Positions 1 through 11,081 of a DNA stretch of 64,000 bases are shown here, one piece after another; positions within the stretch are counted from its first letter, which is position 1; each line of letters starts with the position of its first letter. The notes under the pieces were generated by a model. That model was not told the origin of the DNA. It made no database searches and saw only the letters and a program-made list of their open reading frames with translations. The stretch is from Luscinia megarhynchos (taxonomy: Eukaryota > Chordata > Aves > Passeriformes > Turdidae). The stretch spans positions 13,425,983 to 13,489,982 of the forward strand of contig CM067568.1 in NCBI GenBank assembly GCA_034336665.1. Direction: 5' to 3'. Both the position numbers and the translations under genes were made by a program.

Positions 1-2846
1 TAGTTATAACTGGTATTGTTTTATTATAATACCTTTTATGAAGAAATAATCATTGATGCTTTTCTAAAGTTAAGTCAAGAGTTCAAGTTTTGCTTAAGTC
101 TGATTTGAGAAAGAGAGGAGCCTCATAATTAACAGCTCACATTAATTATGGGAAGATGGGACAGCAGAGCTGAGCATCATTTCCCATCTTCAGCCGAGAG
201 GAATTGAAAGAGCATCACTTTGGTGGCTGCTGTGAGGGGATGACATTAAGTTTGAAATTGAAGCACTTGTTTGAGTTAGACAACAGAGACACAGTAAAGC
301 ACATCTTCCCAGAGCAAGAGCTAGTGCTGGAATTGCTAAATGCTGCCTCATTCTTTAAAAAAAAAAATGTAATGGACAATTGACTATCTCTATTCACTGG
401 ATAAGGACCCAAGGGTGGTGGCTTTTTCTGGCTCCTCCAGATGAAGGCTGGTGCTGAATCTGCTGCCTCATGCTAGTCCTGGTCAGTCAGTTTCAGGGCA
501 GACACTTGCTGTCCTATGCACAGGCTGCTCCCCTTGTCTGCTGTTGATTTTAGGATTAGTACCAAACCTGGGAAATAGAGATGTTCCAGAAAAATAGAGG
601 TAGCTGAGCCAGTGGACATTTAAACATCTGCAGCTACAAGATAAAAAACAGCTTTAGCAGACACATTTCTGCTCATCATTTACCAGAAAGACCCATGCTG
701 ATTGTGACTAGGTTCTCCTGATTGTGGCTTTGTTTATGAGTGAAATTGGAACTAGCTTTAAGGTTGCCAACCAAGGGCTCAAACACACATTTATTGTGGA
801 GACATACCCCTGCAGGTGTAGGATGAGAGCTGACTCCTGCAGGAACCTGCTCCTCTTTGGAGTTAAATTTCAGTTTTCTTAAACTGAATTTAACAGTTCT
901 GTAAGATTTAAAGCAGTGGTTAGTGCTGAGATGGAGGCTCCAGCCAAGGAAAGCTGGGGCTGTTGGTTTGGTTCTTGGATCCTTGCATTTCAGACAAAGT
1001 TGGGTGAGGAAATGGAGAATGCTTTGTCCCATCCAGTGTTGGTCAGGGATAAAGCCATCCTGCTAAACAGAACCAGCCTTGCAGCTCCACTACCAGGACC
1101 CCAGCTGGACCCCATAACTGGTTTGCTGGCTTTGATTCCAGAAGGAGCTGCCAGTCTGCATCTAGTGACAGCTAAGGATGAAGGTTAGTTAGCCCTGGGA
1201 CTGCAGCATTCCCTTCTGCTCTTTGCTGGGATTGTACTGCCTTAGGGACCCATCCTGGCACAGTGCTTGCAGGTGGGATTAACATCAGATTAAATAAAAG
1301 TATGGGATGGGACCAGAGTGAATTAAATACCTTATTCATTCAGTTCTTCACAATTCTGGTAAACTGACTTTTCTGCCTGTGTCCAACTCACTCAGAAGCT
1401 CCTTTTGTGAGGATGAGTAAATCTCTGTGCATAGCTCTGACCCTTTACATTTCTTTTCAATGGTAAAGTTATTATTTATAGAAAGAAGCTTAACAGAGGC
1501 TGTGGAATTATTGGCTGTATGTTTTAAAAAGCAAGCCAGATGAGGAACAAAAATAATTTGGATCCAAATTCTTATAAGTCCAAGCTGTGCATTAGCTCTG
1601 CCACTATTCATGGCAGAGCTAATGGCTAGTCAATAAAAAGTTGCATTATGGCATTTTGGATTTGTTCAGTTCTTCTTTTATCTTGCAAAAATTTGGAAAT
1701 TCTTCCTAATTAAACCCTGGTGAAAATAAGAACTTGGTCTAGCTGAAATTTGATGAGCAGACATGGAGGAAGCTGGTGCATAAACTGTTAATTGTTGCCG
1801 TGTGAGGACCCAAACAGGAGGAATATACGGAGCAAAGTGGGCATTACTGTTTGGGGAAATCTATTGTTTTGCAAAATATTTCTCTGGATTAGGGAATAAC
1901 CTGAAATGCCCTAGAGACATACCTGGGCACCAAGTCAGAGTCATGCACAAACACATGGCAAAGGACTGACCTGCACTTGGCCCTGACCATTGCTTTTCCA
2001 CTTGCACAGCAGGAGGGGTTGGTCAAGCAGGCAAAGCAAGAAGCTGCCACCTCCCCAAGGCACAACCACGAGCTCCCGAGGCAAGGAAAAGTCTTTGAGA
2101 GGGCAGTAAGCACAGCCAAAGCCAGATGGGATTGCAAGCTGCTGGGAGAACATTAGGGAAGGATGGGGGAAAAGATGCAGTATTTGTAAATATTATTATC
2201 TGCATCAAGTTCAACGTGCCCTGGTGTTGTGAAAAGCTTTGGCAGTGCTTTGCAGTGAATTACGTCTGCAGTGAAATGTGAGCAGATGAAAACTGGCAGT
2301 GATCATGCTAAACACTCCTGAGGCTTTACCCTTCCAAATGTTTATGTTTATGTGGCTCCTGTTTTGATCACCTGCTTGCAGCTGAGTATTTTCCCTTTCC
2401 TCCTTGGATTTTAAGGGAGTAGCAGACTAATAAAGAGCAGGATTTCTCTTCCTCCTCTGTTCTCATATTCTGTTTGGAAGATGAGTGAAATGTCCTGGCA
2501 GGCAGATCTGTAGCAGGTCCCTAAACTTTTGGGAGACCCAAGGAAGGTCTGTGTGTTGTGTGTCCAGGACTCTCAGGAGGCCTGTAAGACTAGAAACTAG
2601 AGGTTTTGTGTTGTTAAAATGTAAGGAAAAGAAATAAATTATTTCCTGTGTTCATAAACTCCAAACTGGCTCAGCCCTGCACGTTACAGTGGTCTATGCT
2701 CAGGTCCTTGGTGAGGACCTTTCCCAGCCCATCCCTCATCCTCCAACACATTGTCTGTGCAGTTAGACAACCTGGGGCTCATGTTAAAACAGAGGGGGTG
2801 CCATTCCCCTCCCTGGTACACATCATCCACACTTTCCTCACCACAG
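1..2846. other. Non-coding stretch, probably intronic or intergenic
   Basis: No open frame here has both plausible splice sites and a recognisable protein. The longest frame (916-1188, + strand, 90 codons) has low-complexity, unfamiliar content and no start context or splice pattern that I trust. If the candidate exons at 2847 and 3164 belong to a + strand gene that enters from the left, this stretch would be one of its introns, possibly with small exons that I cannot pick out. I see no retroposon that I can name. Confidence 0.5.
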
Positions 2847-2973
2847 GGGATGCTCCTGAAGGCTGATATTTCACATCACCACGTTGCCATGCCCGCCTGT
2901 GACAAGGAGAAAATTTTAGTCACTCGCCTCATTGGGTTGCAAACCTTTATGAGTACCGCAACTAATAGCCCCG
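2847..2973 (+). CDS. Candidate internal exon of a cysteine-rich gene (OTOG 3' region?)
   Basis: A pyrimidine-rich tract ending in CAG precedes position 2847, and a GTAAGT donor follows position 2973. Only one of the three frames is open across the exon: it starts with GGG ATG CTC and ends with one spare base (phase 1). It reads ...PACDKEKILVTRLIGLQTF... The phase fits the exon that starts at 3164, and the joined frame stays open. In vertebrates OTOG (otogelin, a secreted inner-ear glycoprotein) lies just upstream of MYOD1 on the same strand, so OTOG is the natural candidate. I cannot confirm the homology from the peptide alone. A chance pair of splice-like sites remains possible. Confidence 0.45.
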
Positions 2974-3163
2974 GTAAGTGGAAGATTAATTTCTGTACCA
3001 CCTGGCAGCAAGCTGTGGATTAGGCTGCTGTCCCTCGTGTGGGTTTAATGTTGGAGGAATGGGGCACTGGAGCACCCAGACAATCAGCCTCTTGTTTAAA
3101 CAATGAGCCCTCTCGGTCTTGTTAGCCAGCGCTCTTAAATTTTCATTTTTCTCTGGTATGCAG

Positions 3164-3277
3164 GCTTGTGTGATGTGGAGAATTGCTTCAGCACAGAGAG
3201 ACTGCAAACCTGTTCAGTTAAAGGAAATGCTCAGATCCAGCTGTTGGAGTCCCATGAATGCCAGTACTCCTCACAGA
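3164..3277 (+). CDS. Candidate internal cysteine-rich exon (OTOG 3' region?)
   Basis: A long T-rich tract ending in TATGCAG precedes this exon, and GTAAGT follows it. Using the phase left by the exon ending at 2973, the frame is open and encodes about 38 residues with four cysteines, including GLCDVENCFSTERLQTC and a later HEC motif. That spacing resembles extracellular mucin/VWF-type cysteine-rich modules such as those in otogelin. The exon ends in phase 1. I found no convincing next exon: the first good acceptors downstream (after about 3606 and about 4746) lead to early stop codons. The expected C-terminal cystine-knot domain was not found, so the gene assignment is tentative. Confidence 0.5.
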
Positions 3278-6256
3278 GTAAGTAAGACCAACGCACTCTG
3301 CCCTTGGAACAGATACGACGATTTGAGCCTTAATTCTCCTGGAAAAAAAGAGCCTTTGTTGGGAGAGGGCGGCTGGGGAAAGGAGGAGGAATGCAGAGCG
3401 TGTGCAGCAAATGCCCAGGGAGCCCACATTCTGTGCAGATAACACAGGGCTCTACAGCATGAGCTGGTAACCAGGCACCAGCACAAGCACGTACCGTACA
3501 AGCTCCTGTTACAGCTAGAGAATTGTCTCGCAGGTTTTGGAAATGCTTTCCTCTCATGAAACAACATGTGCTGTGGAGTCACTTACCCCTGTGCCCTCAC
3601 TTCCAGGGAGCAGGCCAGCAAGCACAGCCCTGGTGTGTGACCATACACTGCACTGTTTGTGCCTGGCCTTTCAGTTGCCTTAGTTTTGGTGACAAGTTTC
3701 TGCACCCAGTTGTGGGTGACAGAGGTGCTGAGGCAGTGTCAGATGGTCACCTAGACAGGACAGATGTTTTTGTACAGGTCTTTTTATAAAGACCTTTTAT
3801 ATCCTTTATGTGCATCTACACATATCAATAGACATGATATATTATTTTTTAGCTAAAAATATAATAAATATATATTTATACATATATATAAAGGGCTGTA
3901 GCTGTTTCAGTAGCTGCTGAATGCACTTCAGCTACAAATGCACAGCAGCTGACCTGATGCTTGTGGCTCAGCCAAGAGCTGAGTTCCCTAAGAGTGAGAC
4001 AGGGGAAGGAAGACATTGGGATGGGATAGGATGGGATAAACCACAGGAAGAAATTATGGGCTTCACTTGAGTGGCAGAAGCCATCTCCCCACAGGCACCT
4101 GGAATCCTCACCCCAGAGGACGGGGTTGGTGACCTCTTGTCTGACTTCATGAACCATTATATCTCTGGAAATGCAGTTTCCCCAACTCCTGCTTTCACCT
4201 CCCCCTCAATCTCACTTTGTTGACTGTTTAAAAATTGTGACTTTAAAAATATACTAGGCACAGTTTCAGCTGCTGAGGTGGAAATGGGTTTCTGACTGGC
4301 CCTCACTGGCAGGCAGGCTGCTGCTGCCCCTAGGCTGCACTCGTGCCATTTGTCACACAGGCTAAAACACAAAAGGTTGCATTTTAATTTACTAGCTGGC
4401 CCTGTGAGGTGGACAGGATTGCACCCTGTGCTGAACTGGAAAATAAAGTCTTGATTGTTAATTGGCTGCCCCAAGTGTCTTTTTCTAGTCAAGTCCATCT
4501 TCCCCCTTATATAGATGTATCTATGTACACATATGTAAATATATATGTACTTATGTGTGGCTGGGTGTGTCTGTATAAACACACATATCTACAGATACAT
4601 CATTTATGCACATGTTAAAAATATATAAATGCCTGACTTTATTGCCAGGTTGAAAAAGGGCTCTGGTACTTTAAATCTGTGCAGAAGATGAAGCAGCTGT
4701 TGGGTCAAATCTTTGCAGCTTTTCTATTGTGTGATTCCTGTTTCAGGGAGCAGCTGAGCCCACAGGCTCTGTGCAAGAAATTTTGCTGAAGAAATCCCCT
4801 CTGCACGTGGCCAGCAGCCTGAATCAGCCTTTTCTGTGGATGGTGAAACAGTGGAAGACCTTTGAAGGAAATTGCTGCCATGGGGTTTGTCTGGCTGTGA
4901 GGTATCTACAGCACCCTTTGCCCTTACTTCATCTACTTGTTATTAAAGTGTATTTTATGGACACATTGCTAGCAACAGATTGAAGGAGCTACTTTGGAAG
5001 TCAAAAACTAATAATTCTCTCTGTATGATATGATGTATATATGGATTTCTTTCAGGTAAGTTAAAATGCAAAACCAGAGAACAGTTGTGGTCCAGCTTAT
5101 GAGGTGGGATAAATCAAGACACTGAGTGGACTGAAAACAAACACTTAATGCCCCCCTGCAGTGTTCCTGTATGTCTGGGTCAACTGAAAACAGGGTAATC
5201 AGTAAAAAAAACCAGCTCCAGAGCCCAAGCTTTACTCGAGTTTTTGGCTCATTGGCTAGTGTAGATGCTTGCAAGTCCTCTCCCACAGCAGGCTGGCACA
5301 CTGGCCCTCCTTTAGAGTTATAAACCCAGGTTGTTGCAATGAGAAATGTCTCTAACTGTTGATAACTTTGCTTTGGATTAAGGTTTTTTTGCAGATGTGC
5401 TTTCCTGAGGAAGAAGAGCAGAGGACTTGGCTCCAGGAGTGCTGCTTCTTGCACTGCACAAAGCACCACGTGCCTTATGGGGAGACAAACCCCTCGTGCA
5501 CACCACACTGGAGACACAAAGCACACTCCCCCACACTCCTAAACACACAGCAGCCCCTGCTGCACAGCACAGGCACACTGCACACATGGGAAGCAAGGTC
5601 TGTGAGCTGCAGACAGGGGCACAAGCCACAGCAGCCACACTCAGGGGTCTGGGTGCTGCTCCTGCTTTCCCATTTCAGGTTTCCCAGCCACTTCCTTTCT
5701 TACTCTGGTGGGATTGGCAGTAAGCAAAAGCAGAGCACAGCACATCTCCCTGGGTAGCAGAGCAGAGAAAGCAGCATTCACCATCCCCATTCTTTCCTCT
5801 GCCCATCACCTTTAACTAAACACCAACAAAAATCCATAATATTTGTCTTAGACCAGCTCAGCCTTCCCAAAGCAGTTATCCTGTAAGTAATACCTGGATG
5901 CAGTCAAGTCTTGCTTGAGGCAAGGCTGTGCCTGGTGGTCCACACTAAGCAATGCATAGTGCTAGACACAGCTGGATAGCTCAGGAGCAGAAGGTTGTCA
6001 CAAGAAGGTTGACTGACACTCATTTCCCCCAAATATTTAACAACAGTGGTTAATTTCAATGTCCCACCTGAGCAACTTGTTTGAAGCCAAGTAACCAAAA
6101 GCACAACAAAAATCTTTTATACCTTAGCATTATGGAACAGCAACCATACCTCTGCAGTGTGGGCTTCAAGTTGGCTGACTTAATTCACAACTGTCTGGGC
6201 AAAGCTTCATTTTATTTGCCAGCTATATGCACTCTTCCCCAAGTAATACATTCCAT
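3278..6256. other. Non-coding stretch with AT-rich simple repeats
   Basis: No supported gene. It includes two TA-rich microsatellite-like runs (about 3835-3895 and 4503-4600) and a purine- and CA-rich patch near 5500-5600 that creates spurious open frames on both strands. Terminal exons of the candidate OTOG gene may lie here, but I could not identify them. Confidence 0.5.
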
Positions 6257-6257
6257 C

Positions 6258-6330
6258 TCAGCATGGTGGTTAAGAGCACAGCCTCTCTCCCCTCTCAGAA
6301 GCAGCCCCTCACTGCACCACTCTCAGCAAA
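6258..6330 (+). repeat. MIR-like ancient SINE fragment
   Basis: The string TGGTGGTTAAGAGCACAG, followed by a CTCT-rich stretch, matches the tRNA-derived head of the MIR SINE, whose consensus reads close to AGTGGTTAAGAGCACGG. The rest is too worn to follow. MIR copies are old relics in bird genomes. A repeat-library search would settle it. Confidence 0.4.
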
Positions 6331-9300
6331 TATTACCTCCACAGAAGCAAATCAGAGGCAGCCCACAAACACCTCTCTCTGTGCTGTGGGCACAGCAGAT
6401 GCTCAGCTAGGAAAGAGCCAGCCTGCTCCCCTGTGTAACCCAACTCCCCCCTGCCACAGCTCGAGAATTCAGCTGTGAGAGTGCCTTAGCAGGAATGCTG
6501 CAGGACAGTGCTCCTGGCTGCTGAGCATAGCTTTGATGGGCTCACATCTTCCTCCTCCCTGGAGGCACTTGCATGCCCAGCAGGCAGGGACCTGCCTTTC
6601 TCAATTAACTACTCCTGGTGCAGTTTATTATTTGGTTAATAAACCAAACCTGAAGCAAGAGCTGCATTTTGATTGATCCTGGACAGACAGGACTTACTGT
6701 TTTGGGGGTTTTTAAATTGTTTGTTTATGTGTTGAGTCAGAAACAGGTGAGGGCACTCTCTCCTTCAGCATCTGAGTCTCACTTGCTCTGTTCACCAAGA
6801 GCCACCCACCAAAAGTCACTCCCAGCTTGAGACCACCAGCATCACATGCCCTTGGAGTTCACTGGAGGAAAATCAATTTTACCTGCAGAGTTTATGAAAT
6901 TTGGAAGCACTGAACAGCTCCAAATTTGAACAAAAGGAGTGAGTGCACTTCTTCAGTGAAACTGAAGTATGAAAACTACCTCCACCAACACTCTTCTGAG
7001 GAACCAATTTCATGAGTATTAAATACAGAGTGGTACTGGGTAGTCTCTCCCAGACCTTGTCAAAGGGAAAGGACACTGGGGATCCTTTGTTATTTCTGAA
7101 TAAAGGTGTTAAATTACACATCCAACTCCTATTTTAGAAGGGATTTTGACACCAATGAGAAAGAATGCTGTTGGTGGTAGGGGTGAGGGGGACCTGCATG
7201 CCTTGCTGGTGAAGAGTCACACAATGTGTGACAGGTAACACAACCCTCCCATCTTCAGACAAGCAAATCCACTGCAGCCTCCTGGTATCACAGGAAACTT
7301 CTCAAGTGTGGACAGGTACACTCAGCAAGCAAACAGAAAAACCTAAACCAGGTAATCAGGTAATCAGGTAATCAGTTCTCACCAAAAAACAAACAAAAGA
7401 ATTATTCAGATTATTATAGGTACAATCTAGCACACCAGCTCATGGTGCCATGAAGTCAAAACATCTGCTGAACTACCACCACAGCTCAAGCTTCTATAAA
7501 GTATTAAAGTTTGTATCACTGACCTTGAGTTTAGTGCACCTTAAAGGCAAGTTTCCATGTTACAGTAATATAGTCTGACATGTGTATGCTAAGGACACAA
7601 TACTTAATATTTAAACACTTAGGCACAAGAGCAGAGTTTCAGAAACTGAACAAAAGTGCCTTCATAGATTATCTAGTTTATCCCACTATTATTCTATAGT
7701 GAAAAAATATAGCCACAATGATTCCCAAAGATTTATGTGCATCCATACCTGATCCATGCTTGCCAGCTACAAAATGCACTCTGTGAAGCCACTTGTGAAG
7801 TTTGTAAACAAAGCAGTGCTGGACAATCTTACTTCTAGGGATGTCTTTTGTATTGGCTAAACTTACTCCTTTTCTTTGGCAGTTGTATTTCACCTTTCCT
7901 TCTCCTCTGATTGAGACTAAGCAGGTAATTTCCTTCATTTCCCCCCACCTTGGGTGTCACATTTTCTAGACCCAATTGTGGATTTAATTCCAGTGGTCCA
8001 GGGTAAGGAGCAGTCTCTCAGTTTAATGGTCAGAGGAGTCAAGCAGAAAATCCCCCATATGGAGCCAGTAACTTTCATCCTGTGGCCCAGGAGACATCAT
8101 TCATTTTGCAACTTGGATGATATTTCTGCAGTGAGACATGAATTAATTACTGGAGGCTGGGCCCATGGAAAGCATTCCTGTCTGCCACCCAGAGCAATGG
8201 GAGCTTGGTGCAAATGTGGTGGACACAGCCACGTTAGACTGATGGAGTCCAAACTGACTTAAAGAACTAAACTTGCCTTTGTGCATCCTGCAGGAGAATG
8301 ATGGGCATCATCCAGTAAAGCCTCACTATATGCAGTACTCAAATATGCCTTTGCATACCTAGAAGAGTGAACATTAGGTTGTGAGGTTTTTAGGAAGCCA
8401 GGAGGTTTTTTCTGCTTCTTAACATGTTTCTGTGGTATTTTAACCAGCTGCTTATCTGTCACAATACAGTCTGGTTGTATTGATCTACTCCTTTCCATGT
8501 GGCACACAATCATTTATCCTCAACCTCCAAAGCAGAGGAGGCAAAAAGGAACTGACCCCTTGTTAGTCATTCTCAAATGATGAGGCTTGTATGGAAATTA
8601 TGGCACAGATATAACCTGCCATCAGGGTTTAATGCACACCTCCATTTTCCACAGGTTTACAAAACTTTTGTCAGTCACATTGCAGCAGTACCATTTGCTT
8701 GGGCCCACTGAGACTACCTCTATTCCAGCATTCCACATGAGCTGGTTACAGCTAATAAAGGTACTTTTTCTAAGCTAGCAATAGCTTTGGACCAGCTGCC
8801 TTCATTAAAAGAAAGGCCAGAAAAAACTTATTTTGTCTTCTTTGTCCCCAGCCTGCAGCTACGTAATATGTTCTGGAAACTTTGAATATTTGAAACAAGA
8901 GATAGTCATTTGTCTTTATGGGCTGCATCAAATGGTGGATTTAAAACAGTTGGGAGCATACAGGGCAAGGGTAGGAACGAGGAAACTTGGTTTGCTTCCC
9001 TGGTAACAAAATCTACAGCACAGCAGGAGAACAGAGCATGATAATTAGGGAATTACAGCTGTTAGTCACAGAAAATATGCTGCAGTTGCAGGTCAGGGAC
9101 CTGAGGTTGTAGCACAGGAAGGAAAACTGTAATTTAGAGTCTGCAAGGAACTCACTGCATGCATCAGACTTCTTGCTACTTATAGCATCTCTACACCTGT
9201 TTTCCAGGGCGGAAATCAAACAGACAAGAGCAGAGATCAGCAGCAAGCCACCAAGGAAACAGAGTTTTCCCTACAATAGTCAAGACAAGAACTATTTTTA

Positions 9301-11040
9301 ATGAGAAATAGATATTCCATTGACTCTTGCTCATTCTCCTGTCTTTCTAAGCAGGACAATTAGAAGTGTGAACTTTAAGATGAGGGAGATGACAAAACTT
9401 GATCCATGTAGTTATTCTGGGAGCTAGCAGCTCCCTTAAGAAGCACCAGTTGTTACAAGGGATGAATAATGAGTCCCACTGAAGCAGGGCTTGGCTTGGA
9501 GACCTCTGTGTATTAACCCAGAGCCTTGTGTTAATTTCCTGCAAGGAAACTAGTAAGTTCATGAAGAAAACTGAGGGATACAAAGGGAAATACAAGCTTC
9601 AGACTGAACGTAATATCAGCTGATTTTCCCAGTCTTCACCTTAAAAATGCCAAACTCTAATCAAGTGCTCAAAAGCAAGTCCAAGAGATACCCACAACAG
9701 CATCATTAAAGCCACCCTGCCCACAAGCCTTTAAAAGGAGAGGACAAGCTGGTATAGTTTAAAGCAAATCTATTACTTTGATCCAGCTGAATCCCCCGTA
9801 AGAAATTCCTCACTGCCATTCCACTCAAGAAGAGAATTTTTGTTTGTTTATTTCACCCAATCTCCTCCACTCTTTGTTCTCAACTGGTATTGTCCAAGCT
9901 TTTAAGATAACCTTTCTTTCCAAAACTTTTAGACTGAGGAAAAGCATCTTTCTTGCTTCTCTGTCCTTAGATTAAGTTGCTTCAGAAACAAAGAGCTGAC
10001 TCTTACAGCTGGGAACTGGAGCATAAGGGAACTTGAGGGAACCTAAACTTGCTGAGGAACAGAAGAAACACCCAGAACCCACTGAGGCTGACCAAGAGCT
10101 GACAGCTCCTCTTCTGCAACCTGCCCAACCTCACAGCTCAGATTCAGGGGCCAAAACAAGGAGACCTGAGGCCATGAGGCTCAAGGATCTCCATAAACCG
10201 TATGGAGCTCATTCCAGTGATAATAGACAAGGCTTGCAGCATTTGCTTGCTGTACCAGTTAGCAGCTTTACATCACATCTAAGCCAAACTCATTCTTTCC
10301 ATGGAAGAGCAGCTATTAATAACTTCCTACCACCCAGTCCAGCCTGCTGACCAGTAGCTAGGCCTCCCCAGTTCTCCTTGAAGCCTGGCAGCATGCCATG
10401 CAGATCAACTAATCCAAACTATTTTGGACAGGAAGGTATTTCAGTGTCATAGACCCTCAAGCTGTCCTAAGCTAGCCTCTTTCAAAGGAGAACTACACGA
10501 CTCCCTCACTTGGGTGAGGTGTGACAGCAAAAGCTCAGAGGTGAGCAAAGCCCCTGGGCTCTGGGGTAAACCCTTCCCTTGGTACTGTCCCAGCTCTCTG
10601 GATGTCACTGGTCTTGTCACTGATGTTCTCCTGACCTTGTAAGCTCTGAGGAGCAGTGGGAAGCACCTACGGTCAACCAAGGGGGAAATCACTTCTATTC
10701 CTGGCAAGCTGCTCACCCTAGAGCCTGCTCCTCAGCCAGAGCCTGATGTCAGTCAGATGGTTTATGCCCCTGGAGGCTGGGGCAGCCATGCCAAATGCTG
10801 GTGGAGCCTTCCTCCTTGCCCTGTTTCTGGCCAGCAGCAGACTGGCAAAGGCAAGCTGGCTCCCAGTCCCTATCAGAAACCAGCCTGTGTTCTCCACCTT
10901 ACTGAGCCACAACACCTCGAAGGAGAGACAATGCTGCTCTTTGGGACAGGATTTCTTTATATTCAGAAGAAATATTAACTGAGATGCATCTCAGTCTTGT
11001 AGCCTTTTCACCAGAGCCGCTTCACCATAATAATGTGACA
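6331..11040. other. Gene-free stretch
   Basis: No coding region that I can support. All long frames are isolated and lack codon bias or splice context. One short tandem repeat is annotated separately at 7352. The segment 8780-8960 has a mixed-base, repeat-free texture with an E-box (CAGCTG) and could be regulatory, but nothing identifies it. Confidence 0.5.
7352..7375. repeat. Short tandem repeat, 8-bp unit x 3
   Basis: The unit AGGTAATC occurs three times head to tail. It is a minor microsatellite-like expansion with no sign of function. Confidence 0.8.
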
Positions 11041-11051
11041 TTTGGTTTTAA

Positions 11052-11081
11052 AGCCTTCCGGAGGAAGGCTGCAATTTGCAT
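11052..11081. promoter_or_regulatory. Perfect hairpin next to an octamer motif
   Basis: AGCCTTCC and GGAAGGCT form a perfect 8-bp inverted repeat around GGA (11052-11070). Immediately after it, ATTTGCAT (11074-11081) matches the POU-domain octamer. The paired GGAA cores also fit ETS-type sites. The arrangement suggests a protein-binding cluster, but I have no evidence of activity. Confidence 0.3.

Noticed and set aside
3607..3689. Possible terminal exon after the cysteine-rich candidates (acceptor near 3606)
   Set aside because: The phase works and two or three cysteines appear, but the frame stops after about 25 residues and does not resemble a cystine-knot domain.
5359..5757. 132-codon frame with a cysteine pair, considered as part of an otogelin C-terminus
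   Set aside because: The cysteine spacing does not fit a C-terminal cystine knot, and the opposite strand is equally open because of CA-rich composition.
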